In this document: positions 35,844-49,039 of the stretch, piece by piece | How positions within the stretch are numbered: position 1 is the first letter of the stretch | How the letters are laid out: every line of letters starts with the position of its first letter | Assembly (NCBI GenBank): GCA_933228895.1 | Contig: OW121848.1 | Location: forward strand, 95,499,470 to 95,563,469 | Length of the DNA stretch: 64,000 nucleotides | Direction of reading: 5' to 3' | DNA from: Platycnemis pennipes | Taxonomy: Eukaryota > Arthropoda > Insecta > Odonata > Platycnemididae | Made by a program: the position numbers and the translations under genes | Notes under the pieces: generated by a model | Databases searched by the model: none | Told to the model about the DNA's origin: nothing | What the model saw: only the letters and a program-made list of their open reading frames with translations

Positions 35844-36744
35844 ATGAGTGACCCCCTGGACCCCCACCACCAGCACCAGGACATCGGCAAGTCTGCCTTC
35901 ATCGACATCCAGCAGCAGCTGCAGAACCTCACGGGCGGAGGAGGGGGCGGAGGCGGTGGGCAACAGCAGCCCCCGCCGCCTCCACCGCCGCCTCTGCCCC
36001 CGACGCCCACCTCCTCCTCGTCGTCGACGTCGTCGGCCGCTGCGGCCGCCGCCGCTGCCTCCACCGCCTCCCCGTCTTCGTCCTCTTCCTCGTCATCGTC
36101 GTCGTCGACGACGCCATCCTCCGCCGCGCCCTCGGCGTCCACCCCATCCGCGCCCTCCGCCTCGACGCCCGTCTCCTCGGCCCCCTCGCTCACGGCCCCC
36201 GAGTCGGCCGCCTCACCCGGGGGCGGCGGCGGGGGCATGGTGTCGGCCGCAGCGGCCCTGTCAGCCGCCTCCTACCCCCTCCGCGCCTCCGCCCCCGCGT
36301 ACCACCACCACCTGCACGGGTCCATGCACCACCCGGGGGCCCACCACCACGCCCCTCCGTCTCCCCATCCGCTCAACCCGCACCACCACCACCACGCCCT
36401 CAACCACCACCACCCTCACCACCACCACGCCCTGAATCCTCACCACGCTCTCAACCCTTCCCACCACGCCTCCCACCACCACCACCCGGCCCTCAACCAC
36501 CACGCCCAGCTGACCCCCAACTCGGGGTTCGCCGCAGCGGCGGCAGCCGCGAGGGCGTCCCAGCAGCAACCGGGGCAGCAGCAGCAGGGCCAGCAGCAGC
36601 AAGCGCCGCCGCACCACGCGCCTCCGCCGCCCCCGCTGGGCGCCTACGCCTTCCAAGCGATGCACCACCACCACCAGAACGCGTACGCGGGATACCACCA
36701 CCTCGGCTCGTACGCCGCGCAGTGCCCGTCGCCACCCAAAGACG
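35844..36744 (+). CDS. Dll: Distal-less (Dll/Dlx) homeobox gene, first coding exon
   Basis: This exon encodes the N-terminal 300 residues of a Distal-less homologue, the nuclear homeodomain factor that patterns limbs and other appendages. Two family signatures bracket it: GKSAFIDIQ at residues 15-23 (GKSAFVELQ in fly) and, at 270-300, FQAMHHHHQNAYAGYHHLGS followed by YAAQCPSPPKD, matching the HQNSYSGYHLGSYA...SPPKD block that precedes the Dll/Dlx homeodomain. Between them lie runs of nine Gly, three Gln, eight Pro, eight Ala, eleven Ser and many His clusters. Fly Dll has roughly 100 residues over this part, so the segment is greatly expanded. The start is the first ATG in frame (ACAATGA, A at -3). 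The exon ends at ACG|GTGAGT in phase 1, so the next codon would be completed as Asp or Gly. The homeodomain must be on exons beyond the window. Confidence 0.85.
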
Positions 36745-36750
36745 GTGAGT
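36745..36750 (+). promoter_or_regulatory. Splice donor of Distal-less exon 1
   Basis: GTGAGT follows SPPKD plus one G base. The position agrees with the conserved SPPKDD junction of the family (G joined to AT/AC would give Asp). Reading through gives only 17 more residues, ESSTSANEVSVSPSRM, before a TGA at 36795-36797, which are not family-like. Confidence 0.8.
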
Positions 36751-39442
36751 CTTCCACTTCTGCAAACGAAGTGTCAGTGAGTCCGTCTCGAATGTGACAG
36801 AGGGGCACGCACCCTCGTGAATCGGCATTAGGTCCGAATTCCGCCCGCACTGTGTCCTAGGACCACCTTCATAGATGCATGTGTGGAAGTGTTCATCGCT
36901 TGAAGTGTGCACGTGTGTGTCAGTATGGAAAAGGTCAGGTAAAATCTTCCTAGAGGTCGTAGTGCTTGCATATGGGTCGATGTAGAGTAGAGAATAGACG
37001 TCGGGAAGGTGAATGACGTGCCAGTGTGTGATCTCTATCCATGATTGTAGTCGTTCCACCGATTGTTCACATATGCCTTCGGAAGAACCTAGGTTAGGCT
37101 TTGGAAGAAGGTGACCGATTGATACAATAACTACGCATATTTTTCATCACCTATGGCGATGACTACTACTCATGGTCGCTGATACCAACACTTCAACTTA
37201 CCTATTGCTCAGAGCTACATTTCGAAACATCAACTGAAGTTTACTCATTTAACTTTAGATTTTTACGCTAAACCAAATAAAGTATATACACATTTAAGTT
37301 ACGTGCGCGAGCATAGTAGTTTCCTACGCTGTGAAATTCTCAGTAAAATTGTCAGTTTTTAATAATATGCTTATAATAATATTCAGATACCTTATTTGTA
37401 AAGGCAAACATTTTATGTGGAATCTTGGGTCATACTGCCATTACACCCAACCACGGCGTTTGTATTTTTTGATAATTTAAAGTTACATTATTATCTTTAC
37501 AGCCAGTTTGACGGTACCGATCGGACCAATCTTTTTGAAGCTTGAAGAATTTCGGTCCTTGTGTGAGGCTGAAAGATTAAAGATGAAATCCATGAAAGGA
37601 TACATTATATGATTCCTAATATTTTTGCAGTCAGTTAAGACGGTAAAAAAACTTCTGCACACCACTGTATTTAAGCTGGCATTCAATGGGCAGAGGCGGT
37701 AATTGAAAGCATTGCCGCATTGAGCTTTTAGATATATAGTACAACTGACACATAACACTTAATCGTTTCTTCACCAACACACATGGGCCTAATTAGCTTT
37801 CTCAGTTTGGATTAATCACGAATGAATCTCGAAGTAGCTGCCTATATCATGTGCCATAAATAAAGCTATGTGGAGGAAATATAACAAGTACGCCAGAATT
37901 CAGTATCAAACAATGTGAGATGATATCACCATTTATTTTCTACAGTCGCTCCTTGACAGAGCTTCTCTCGCTTCATGACAGAATACCCATCATAACTTTG
38001 ATACAACAATAGCATTAGAAAAATGCAATTTAGCTCAACAATGGCCTTATATTCAACGCTTTTGCTTCTTCATTGTTTAACAAATGGAAACATATTTTTC
38101 CCTTTTGCTCCGGAAACCTTTCTTTTGTTGCACAACTTCTATGCACATCGGCTTTTTGATATCTCATTTGCTGGATTTTTATCGTTCACTGATTAATGCC
38201 AAAAACATTCCGTGTTACCTCATTACGGAGTCAGAAATGAATTATATTATTCATGAAAAGAATGAGATATATCCCTGACGTACCGACATTTGTTTATTAC
38301 AATCTCATTCGTTGCTGGAGTAATTTTAACTAACGTCTCCAAAACTGCCACTCGTTGCTATCAATTGCAAAACACTACCATTCAACTGAAAGTATGTGAC
38401 AGGCAAGGTAACACACAAATGGTGAATATATAGAATGCAAATGGTGCATTAATCTCTAACAATACTTAAGTACTTATTTTCAGTCATGTCAAGAGTCATA
38501 ACTACACGTCGTTGGTCATTTGAATTAATTTCAGCGTTACCTCTATCCCATTCTTATGTATATCAATGGTGAAAACTAAGAAACAGCGTCCTTTCGACGA
38601 GACTACTGAAAATCATCTTAATTATTATTTTAATTAAAAGTTATTTTCTGCAGTTTTATCGTTGTAGTTTAACGAGGCCGCGATCAATTTTCAATTATTG
38701 TATAGAACAAGGCGTGCAATTGATAAAATTTGGAATGTGTGAAAAACATTTTATATACCTTCCCCGAGAAACTCGAGAAGGAACGGGTGCGGGAGCGTAA
38801 CAGAACACCATTACAAATTGAGCATCACATGATACAAATTAGCCATTTCCCCCAACTACTGAGAACTACATTTTGCTGGCATACAAAAGAGATGAGGCCT
38901 CTTGAGTATTCTATTTTGTTCAGCTGAACCCATCGGAAGGATGAATCACATTTTCACATGTTCGTCTCGAACTGAAGAGAGAAAATAATATATACTAGCG
39001 AATTTAAGCCATTAAAAAAAGACAAAAGCTGAATATGAGAATGATCGTGGGAGGCATGAAAAGAATAGCTGTTAGTGTAAGTGAGAGGGAAGCGGTAAGA
39101 CAAAGGGGGTGAATGGGGGAGGGAAGGGAAACTGAGTGTGTAAGGCAGGGAATAGAAGAATACTTACTGCAGTAAACGAAAGAATGCTCTTTCAAGAGAC
39201 AATGTGTTCGTTACTGCAAGGTCACGTCGATCAGCGGACGTACTTTCGTCCAGCTATCCGCGACATTGTAACGAAGACGCCTTCGCTCGCACCGATAGAT
39301 TTTGCCTTGCTGATAAAGATCAGTTAACGGAAAACATATGATATAACTGACGCGATAATTTCCCTATAACTCCTCTTTTCCTAATAATAAACGATATCAT
39401 TAGAATTCCTAATGGAATAAGAAAAATTTCGACTGTAATGGT

Positions 39443-39573
39443 GAACCTAGTACCGAAAGAAAAAATGGCAATTTTCCACAAGAATATTATTCTTGTGGAA
39501 AATTGCCATTTTTCTTTCGCTATGATATTCCACCAAATCAAGCCTGAAACAACTACCTTTGAACCTAGTACCG
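39443..39573. repeat. 65-bp near-perfect palindrome flanked by 13-bp direct repeats
   Basis: Bases 39454-39486 and 39488-39519 are reverse complements except for one extra A in the left arm (a run of six A against five T). The loop is a single T at 39487. The core is TGGCAATTTTCCACAAGAAT and its mirror. GAACCTAGTACCG occurs at 39443-39455, touching the left arm, and again at 39561-39573. This could be a fold-back element with target duplication, a microhomology rearrangement, or an assembly artefact. Confidence 0.9.
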
Positions 39574-40199
39574 TTGACAAATAAGCTTACCACTCGAAAA
39601 AACCAAAGGTTTCAGGTTTTAGAAATGACGGCTGGCCAAAAAGAAGCTAGGATTAAATATGCTCACTTCCAAGAGCACTGAGATGTAAGGTTGCCAGACA
39701 TTGCTCGGATTACTAACATGCGCGATTCACGTGATTCCTGATCGGGATCAATAAACTCTTCTACAAAGGCGGGCGGAAAGTAAAAGAATAATACAAATTA
39801 AGTTCTCTATTTTGTAATGACGTCGCAGAGCGGAAATGTTACAATAAATTTTACGTTATAAACCTGCAGGCTTCTTTCGGTGTATACGGCAGTGGATGAA
39901 AATCATAAAAAATACAATACATTTTCATTACTACAATTAATGCAGTGGAATAGGAGAACACGTAGGTTATTCGTGATACAACCAGACTAAACTACATGAT
40001 AAGTAATTATGGAGGAATAATTTATTATACGGACGTGATCACTAAATCATTCCCGTCAGGCGTGTGAGAGTACAGCTGACACGAGTACATTCACTAGCAG
40101 TGGAGATTGCGTACTTCTGGCCTTGCGTACTTTCTGATCAACCACCGTCGTTTCCAATATTCTAGAGTAAAGTGGAAGAATCATGATCGTTTCATTTTA

Positions 40200-40560
40200 T
40201 CCTTATGTCGATTCCCTGCCGATATGCAATGAGAGTACGCACACGTTTGTATAGTGGTCAAACATTTCGACTTATCGCGGCGCACGGCGTGGAGGCCAAT
40301 TCCTCGGCGGTTTCCTTCGTCTTGCCCTCGCCAACGTTCCCTCTGCTATCGTCGACGGACTGGATCCTTTTTATTTACCCCCGTGCGACCCTGGTGTGAG
40401 AGCCCTTTGACCATCGGCCGCACGGAGAATATCTACCTAGCGTGGTTTGGCCCCTCGGCTTCCCTCTCTGAATTTCCTCCCTTGGGAAAGACTCGCGCGT
40501 CCGTCAAGTTTCTTTTCCTTCTCCTTCGCCCATCCTCGTTTTATCATTTATCAGGGTGTT
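40200..40560. other. Moderately GC-rich island in the Distal-less intron
   Basis: About 350 bases with raised GC and CpG, including CGCGGCGCACGGCGTGGAGG near 40277. Two overlapping + frames are open but give no recognisable protein. Possible regulatory element. Confidence 0.4.
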
Positions 40561-42119
40561 ACCTTTTTACGCATAAAATTTAAAGACCTGACCGAGAGAC
40601 GGGTATTCTGACATTCGACACTGAGTAAATGGAAGAAATCTATTTTTAAGTCGCTGCTAAGCGCTGATTTTAAAAAGGAAAAAGCGATTCAACTTAATCC
40701 ACAATAGATATGTTTTTTTTTCAACTATAGATTTTTCTACCCGAGTTAGTGAATTACTACCAATGGGCCTCGCGCTGGCAATTTACCTTAAAATTAAACT
40801 CTACTTGGGGCCGAGCAAATGATTACGGCATCTAGTTTGAACGATACATCAAGTCCTAATTAGCACAACAATAAAAGGCTCTTCTAATATTATTTCGAGT
40901 GAATATTGTGAAAGGGGAAAAAGGAGAAAACGAGGCAGTTATCTAAAAATATGAAAGGAATAATATATCAACGGCACTATTTCGCCAAGATTTTATAGGC
41001 GATATTAATATTTTAACCCGGTATTCATGCGCTTATTTCTAAATTAAAAAGGTAACTATTAGTGCGACACATACTCGGTTTATGCAACGGAAGCATCGAC
41101 TTTTCTTCAAAAAAGGAACTAAAACTGTCTAGATTCTTTCCGTTTTCGTTGATTAACGTTTTTCGACATCCACATTACAAAAGGATGGTCCTGATCTCTT
41201 CAGAAGGCCTCGCATGAAGTATCTTTTCATATTTTCACCTGCTGGTGCGATTGTTGATAACGATTTACCATTTCCCATACGTTTCTTATTTTTCATCGCC
41301 ATGCATAGGTCGTTTTTTCCAGAGGTAGTCCCGTGCAAGATACCCTGGAAAACCTTATTTTGCGGCCGGATACTTCAATCTCAAGGAGGGACCATTTCTC
41401 TTGACTTACTGTTGCCATGGCGATGAATCAAATTTAACTGCCACATCTAGTTTTAACCAAAAGTTCATGTCACCATAGAATTAATTTTTTTGTTTCTAGA
41501 AGACTGCCGAAGTTGAGTAGTTAATTTGTTAAGTAACTATTACCACATTACTGCGATGAAAATATTTATCAATATCGGTCTTCGTCATACAGATGGGTTA
41601 GCGAATAAAGATTCCCTTGGAGGAAATACAGTACCAGACTCTCAATGAGTCCTAGAAACATAAATTTTTTTATGCAAGTAGTGTAGGGTCGAAAAGAGAC
41701 GGAAAGAGAGGTTAAAATGCACCTATGCTCTTCCCAAAAAGCCAGAGCTCTCTCGACGAGTAGTTTCCTTAACAGTTACTACGTGGGATCAATATAGTCC
41801 CAGAAAATAAATCATAGATCAACGATGTATACAACTTACGCATATATATTAAGTGCAAAAACCATCTTCATTGAATTTTTTTGGGTTTATAATCTCCCAC
41901 TAACATTCAAATATTTTATTCTATAGTTCGCTGATATGCTTCTAACTGTGCGTATGTAGTTTATAAATCGTTCCGTATGCAACCGCATTCCGACTTAAGT
42001 TCCCAGAGGGAGTCAGTGACTTTTCTCCTTCATTCGTGACATTTGGCATAACCTTTCTTAATAATAATGCTGATGATATGAACATGACCAAATGCACTTG
42101 GAAGTTTTTAGCCCACCGA

Positions 42120-42510
42120 ACGTCGCGCCGGGTCGCTTTGTGAATAGCTCTCTTCTGATGTCAAGGTGAACATTCGTTCCATTCTCATTCGCCCGAAAAA
42201 AAAGACAGTCGATTGTCTTGTTCTCCGCAATAAGGTTCACCGGATTCTGAGTATTTTTGCCCCTCTCGGAGTGTTTGTCTCCGGCCTGGACGTCACCGCG
42301 GCTGTCCCGGCGAGGCGCCCCGGCAAATTGCCCAACCGGCCGCGCGCCGCGGGGAAGAGGGATAGGGATTGGCCGGGCGTGGAGGTCGCCTTTCCCGCGG
42401 AACGAAACCTTTCCTCCCCCGTCGCTCCGCCAACGAAATCATCGACGCATCATTTTTTTTCGATCTGACCTTCCACATCGCGACCCCCCGTGATTCCTCT
42501 CGTGACTTGA
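42120..42510. other. GC/CpG-rich island in the Distal-less intron
   Basis: Sequence around 42280-42420 is strongly CpG-rich (for example CCGGCCGCGCGCCGCGGGGA). Open frames up to 100 codons occur on both strands without family motifs. Candidate enhancer or alternative promoter; function unknown. Confidence 0.45.
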
Positions 42511-43574
42511 GTCGCTCCTTACCTTACTTCCCGATAATAGGATTTTCGTAACCATCAACCACGGGTTTAGAATGGTGAACTTTTTTTTAAGTTTTCCGAC
42601 ATTAAAAACATACCTTCTGCTATCTCTGACGTTTATGAGAAGATGTAATCAAAGCAGAAGACTTGGAAGAATGTCTCCGGGGGCATATCCCTTCAGCTCA
42701 CTGTATCATTACGTATCTAACATTTTAGTATCGATTTAAAGAAATTAACACCATAGATTTTCTGCCTGGTTTACGTTTCATTCTCTGCCTTTTGTCTGGA
42801 AATTCAAGTGGAAATAATTCATTCTATCTTCAGTTTTCAGCAAAAAGGAAAATGTTGAACGGATTTTACGCGAGTTTTAGATTCTTAAAACAAATGGTAC
42901 GCATAATGCTTTGGAATGATAGGATTTTTTCTAATTTCTTCAACGATGACTGATGGTGATCGCAAAATTTTATTTTCATAAGAGCGAAAAAAGTGTTTTT
43001 TACTCTCTTCTGGGTTGATTAAAACATAATAATGAAATCGATTCTCTTTTTAATACCTTTATTTGTTCGACAGTGGCAAACCTAAAAGAAATGTGCTGGC
43101 TAGCGATTCGTAATTTGACAAGCAAAATGAATACGAAGAAAATTGCCACGGCAAAAGGTACTCCTTATTTTAGTTAATAATTATGAATTCCGCAGTTCAA
43201 GAAAAGCTATCAACAGTAAAGTACATTAAATTAATCGTAGACAATTGACGTATTTTCCCCAGTTACAGTTACAATTATCTTTCATTTGAAAATAAATCCA
43301 CGCGAATTCAATCATTGATAATTTTTTCATTTCATCTGAAACGTCAGTAAAAATGGTTGAATTTATAAGTGAATCAATTCAAAACCCCCTAATAGGCAAT
43401 AGAAAAATTATATGCCATATTTCATCGGTCTCCTAATCAATTTGCAGTTTCACCATCAAAGAGTCCAAATATCTTCATTTCGCTACCCTGCTTATTATCA
43501 AAGTGTAAACTAACCAATTCTGTTATCTGACAGAACGAATTTAACGACTTTTCAACCGTTTTCTCGCTCCAGTC

Positions 43575-44110
43575 CTAATATAGGGATCCCATTCTGGTCA
43601 CAAGAGAGGGGGGAGAAGGGAAAAGCCACACTTGCGTCGGACGGAGGGGATGATTTTTGTTAGCAAATCTAATTCCCGGGTGGGTGGGTGGATGCATGAA
43701 CCCAGGTCGAAAACCTCCCAAGAATTGATCACCTGTTCCTCCCAACAAGTTAATTTCCTCCCGAAGTGATCGCGGAGGGGAGAGAAAGCGAGGGAGGGAG
43801 GGTGGGGGGGGGGGGTTGTTGAGAGGGAGGTTTCGCACCATCGGTGACAATCGCCTCTCGTTGATCCTATAAAGGAAATTGAATTTAATTGGTTCTGCCG
43901 CTCGCTCCCCTCGTTGCTTACCCGTCGTCCCCTGCGAGTGCCCCCGAGTGAACTAATGAACGGCCGGCGTTTCTGACAGCTAGCGGCGGAGACGGCCAGC
44001 GGAGCTCACCGCGAGACGGGCGCTATCCAGCCGAGAACGATTGACGCGCTGCCAGCGGCTTACCGCTCTTACCGCCGCCGGACGCACAGCGGTGGAGTTA
44101 TACCGCCAAC
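43575..44110. other. GC-rich island with poly-G tract
   Basis: A G-rich stretch at 43780-43815 includes a run of twelve G at 43804-43815, and CpG-rich sequence follows at 43890-44110. No protein-like frame is seen. Candidate regulatory DNA. Confidence 0.45.
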
Positions 44111-47100
44111 TCCTCGTGTTCACGAAACGGGGAATCACTCACTAATTTCATTCGGTTAGGGAATTCATGCCAAGAACACAGACGTCCTTCGGACATTCGA
44201 TCGATTAACCATGACAACTAGATTAAACACATTGTAGGCATGAAGGGTTCCCGCGTGTATGTTTTCCGTGCATCCTATTGAATTAGGGTTGAAACCCACT
44301 CGCAATATCAGTAGGCTTCCACTCCATTTTAAGATAATGGACAATTCATGACGCATTGATTTAGCGAATCAATAGGTACTATTTTTTGGATTATAAGGAG
44401 TGGAAGACTTGAAGAGCCTCTCTAAATATTTATCTCACAACGGGAGTGTATTGGGTACCACTGAGACATATTAAGGCTAGCCTTCGCAAAATCCCCTGAG
44501 AAAACAATTGTGACAACTGTGAGCTTCAAAGTTTAGGCAAACACTTCAAAATTCTGAGTGTTTTCCGTATGGTGATTCTTCATTTTTTAATGTATTCTCA
44601 TACAACTGGCTTTCGGATCCCGTCCCTTACTCAACGTAGCAAAGTGAGAGCATAATAAAGAACAAAATTCACGTTAATTATCAGGGAAACACAGATCTTG
44701 TTAACAGAAGTTTAACTGACTCCAAACAAGCAATGTTATAACTTCCCTCTGCGATCCGCGCAGCGCACGTAAGAGGCCATATGGGTGTCGCTGAATAACG
44801 GACTCCATGGTGTACCTACGGGTCAGTTGGCATTTATTGCATTAAATTACATTAATGAATCACATTTTCACTGATAGATTGTGAACAGAATGTTTAGTAT
44901 TTAATGGCGCTAATTCATCAAAGGACTGACACTTACGGAACTTTAAAAACGTTGACAGCTAGGTAATAAACCCATAACATGAAAATACTGAATCTCAATG
45001 ATTTACTGGTGTAAATTTGGATGGGTAAGGATAATGCTAAAGGATAACCTGCGCATAATTTAAAAAAGGATGAAAAACACTAACAAATTTCAGAAGTTGA
45101 GATATGATCCTCAAAAATTAGGGCTATGAAGTTGTGAAGTACCTACTTAATGCTTAGTTGCAATTTGGACTGTGATTAAAAAGAGGGAAGATTTGAATTC
45201 TTTTCATAATTTCAAATGATAAAATGAAAGTGCTTCACACAGGACGTCATCAAGTCCCTTTTTTTGCGTATCGTTAACTTTTGCTCATCGCATGGAGTTA
45301 GTTACAATGCCATGCATTTTACTTAATTTGTTTATTTTATTGAAGTACGTACATTTTATTGATTTTATTGAAGTGCTCGTCGCGTATTCATCTGCGTTTA
45401 CAAACGGCACTTGTTCCGAAATATTCACCAACCCCGGATTAAAACGTGTTCGGAAAAAGAAAAATATCCAGACAAGGAAATACTTAAGCTTTCGAATCAA
45501 CAACTTCTCCTAAAAAACAAACAATTGAAGTCCGACAATCTTTCCTTCGCTTCCCTCCGAATTCGGCAAACACACAAGTCGACTAGCACGCCAGGAGGCG
45601 GGCATTCACGTGGCAGCTTTCGACTGATATGACCGGGAAAGATTGCGATACAGAGAACCTTAGCATGCACGTTTACAGTTGACATATTCTTAAAAAAAAG
45701 CATTCCCCATATCTCGGCATTTCCGTCAAGACTTTCAAAAGAAAGTCGCCGAAAGAGGCGATCTGAGTTTTATGGTTTTCAAACATTTTCGCTCTCGCTT
45801 CCCAGTATTCGGAGAGCTTTTAAGTGTAAAAAACCTCACTTAAGACACGATGAACGCTCGACGCTCATCTTATTCATTGGAAAAATGAGGCACCGCCAAT
45901 CCTCAATCGCGTATATGAGTGATCTTTTATAATCCCATCATAATGGCCAACGGCTTCAATGCGAACGCCGGCGGTCCCTTTCCTGGGCTTGCTCTTCGGT
46001 CTGGATGTCATCCAGCTTTGGGTGCTTTCGCTTCAATTCTTGGTTCCGCGACCAACAAGAACCTGGGAATCTGCCAATCTTAATTCCACATTGGATATCA
46101 TGAATTAAACGAAGAATCGGATTCGTAAGTTCAAGGGCTGCAAATTGTGCACGAAATTTAACGATTAGTAAGGTTCTGTATTTTCATCACTCTGTCAAAA
46201 TGGCCACTAGGTTTTGCTGCGAAACACTTGCTGTTTCGGTAACATAACGTAGGCCACCGAGAAATGGTAGGAAATTCTTTTTCCAGCGTTGCACGTTGGC
46301 AAATCCACCCGAAAAAATCTTATATTAAAGTAAAAGTACACGTGTGCCTCTATCTATCATATAAGGCAGAATCCCGTGAAAGGTGATGTCGGGGGTAATA
46401 AATCTCGGTACAGTCAGAACTTTAAATTATCCTTCTCATTTACTGAATTATGGTGAATGCAGAATTCTTGCTAAAGATATAAGTTCAATGGACACTGACG
46501 GAAAGCAAAAAAATTCTCGTGCCATGTTGTCAGATGATCGAGGATCAATAACTCTCCTTAAGAAATATTAAAATCGAGTTTTGTTTGTCTTCAAGGAAAT
46601 TTAAAACTGAGGAGTAACGTTCAGAAATCGCCATAGTAGCATAAACCAACTCAAGATAACTAAGATAACATGAAGGTTTCCCTCATTGTACCACCCAAGC
46701 ACATTTCATATTACAAATCATTCCTAAAATATAACGTAAAACTGGATGAGAAAATTCATACCAATCATTTTCTACAAAGTTTTTTTTGCTAAATTCAAGA
46801 TTGTTCCAACAATGTTAAAGCTTCCATAAAAAAGCGTCATGCCCTTTTATTTATATATAGCTTGTTATTAACCACTGAACTAAAATTAGCTGTACGAAGA
46901 TGAATATATTCTTGCGTGGTACAGCAGCAATCAGGTAAATTTCATGTACACGGGAGGAAATCCCCTTTGAATGGGCATAACCCCGGTATGGACAATTTTT
47001 CATTTGCCTGAATAATTTCCCCTGTGTGAATTAAATGCACGCGTCGCTCTGACACCTCCAAATATTCCTCAACGACATGTAACTTTGTGGCACGCACAAA

Positions 47101-47159
47101 ATGAATTTCTTTGAATTCCTCCCGCGACACCAGCTAGAGATCCACAGTCTGTCTGCACC

Positions 47160-47600
47160 TGCGTCGAGTTTGCCCACGTAAAAATGGCTCCCGGCAATTA
47201 CCCCCATCCGTGAGACACGGGGGGAGAAAACCTCGGTGGGATCGAGAGTGCTATTTATTTCACCGGTACTATAGTGGCAGTGGTGGTAGCTTTATCCGGA
47301 GCGATTCCCGCAGCGCGACGTGGTTGGCAGGAGGAGGACTCCGGCGGGAGAGACGCGCGATTGGGGGCACGGTCCCGATGTGCGCGGCCGAGCCTTCATT
47401 AAGCACCGCAAGGGGCACGGGTGGGGGGGGGGGGGAGAAGGTGTCGTGCCGGTGGGGCGGCCGGGTAACGAGTGCGATACGCCCCACCGTTGTCACCTCA
47501 CTGACAACTGCGGCGGCTCATGAAGTGACACTCTGCGGGCGGCGACGCATCCCGTAATATACAGATTGCATTTGAGTTACGCGCGCGGCTTCGGGGGAAA
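47160..47600. other. GC/CpG-rich island in the Distal-less intron
   Basis: High G and CpG content, with a run of 11 or 12 G near 47425-47436. A + frame of 115 codons and minus frames overlap it; their translations are Arg/Gly-rich and not recognisable. Candidate regulatory DNA. Confidence 0.45.
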
Positions 47601-47950
47601 AAGATAATTGAAAACGTTTTCCGCTTCACGTAAGTCATTAGGGAGCGATCACCACTTAATGCTCGTGTGCTCGCGAAGGGGAATGACAAGTCGCAAGGCA
47701 ACAACGGATTGGATAATGAGCCGACTAGTGCGGACCTCCCTTGATGCGTTTCCAACATCCATTCCGGTTGAGGCAAGGTTATGTGTTATAGGGAGTTCTG
47801 GAGTGGTTTAATTCAAGTAAAAATTTACAACATTTCGTCACGGAAAATACAGGCACACTACCTTCAGAAATGCATCACGGGTACAGCCAAGTCCTACAAA
47901 ATATCGGAGCAAAAATCTTTGAAGTTCGTAGTGAACGATGACAAAATTGA

Positions 47951-48154
47951 TGAGACGGAAATTTATATAGAAGCCTCAGCACAGTTGGACAATATGTTAC
48001 ATATTTCCAGGAATTATATGAGACGGAAATTTATATAGAAGCCTTAGCACAGTTGGACAATCTGATTGATATTTCATGGAATTATATGAGACGGAAATTT
48101 ATATAGAAGCCTCAGCACAGTTGGACAATCTGTTAGATATTTCCAGGAATTATC
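47951..48154. repeat. Three tandem copies of a 68-bp unit
   Basis: TGAGACGGAAATTTATATAG begins at 47951, 48019 and 48087, so the period is exactly 68 bp. The copies continue with AAGCC(T/C)AGCACAGTTGGACAAT and end in a CCAGGAATTAT-like phrase. Divergence is only a few bases per copy. The period is not a multiple of three and stops occur, so this is not a protein repeat. Confidence 0.92.
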
Positions 48155-49039
48155 TTTCACTAGCAATTACTTAAGTTATAATCTTAGAATTAGTGTAATA
48201 TTGAATTAATAAAGCATGATTTAATGTATTCCACTTCAACGCACGAAATGCACCTTGCATTTCGAAATGGTTTACTAAGACGAAAAATGTGAAATTTCAA
48301 CATCTACGAGCATATTTACTATAGTACATTTTTTAGGCGACTACGCTTCACAACAAATATTCACCTAATAATCCCAAAAATTATGGTGTGCAGTTGTAAT
48401 ATTCTTAGACAAACTAAAGTAAAATATAAGCCAAGTTACTGTGGATAATATATTGAATATTTTGTATTCATAAAGAAGTGAAATCTCCAACCAATTTGTC
48501 GCCATTTCTTCTTCATTTTGAACAAAGAAAGAAAACAAGTGAGGAATTGTATTATTCGATTCAGGAAGCAGTAATTGTACGACCATAGCCTTGATCATCT
48601 GACTACTGCCTAGAGAAAAGAGTGTTTAGGTAAATTTTACTAAAATTATATGTGATGGAACTCATCGAAATAATGGACAAATTCCAACTAGAACAGCATG
48701 CATTCACCTGAAATAGTTCTGGCCGATAGCTAAAGCGTATTTGGGATGTAGAAAGACAGGATTTATGGAAGAAACCTCAGTTTGTTGAGAAAACTTCCGA
48801 TATGCTGTGCTTTCAACCACAGCAAAATAAAAGAGGAATGTAGGGACTGATCAACTCGAAAAGTGAATTAACACTACACGCGGAAATCGCGAAACTACTT
48901 TCGGCACCTATGAGTTTCTTTTAATCACGCCTTAATTCTAATCCAAAATGACCACCAAAATGTGTCTCACAGTCGACACACACAAGTCGAACGCTTTGGA
49001 AACTAACCAACCTATTAGCTGCCAAACCACCACAATGTG

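Noticed and set aside
35565..36438. Several long open frames in other phases and on the minus strand over the Dll exon (Arg/Pro-, Asp/Glu/Gly- and Val/Arg-rich)
   Set aside because: They are shadows of GCC/CAC/TCC-rich Dll codons; only the frame with GKSAF and SPPKD carries conserved motifs.
36745..36797. Continuation of the Dll frame beyond the donor to a TGA
   Set aside because: A consensus GTGAGT donor sits exactly at the conserved SPPKD junction and the following residues are not family-like.
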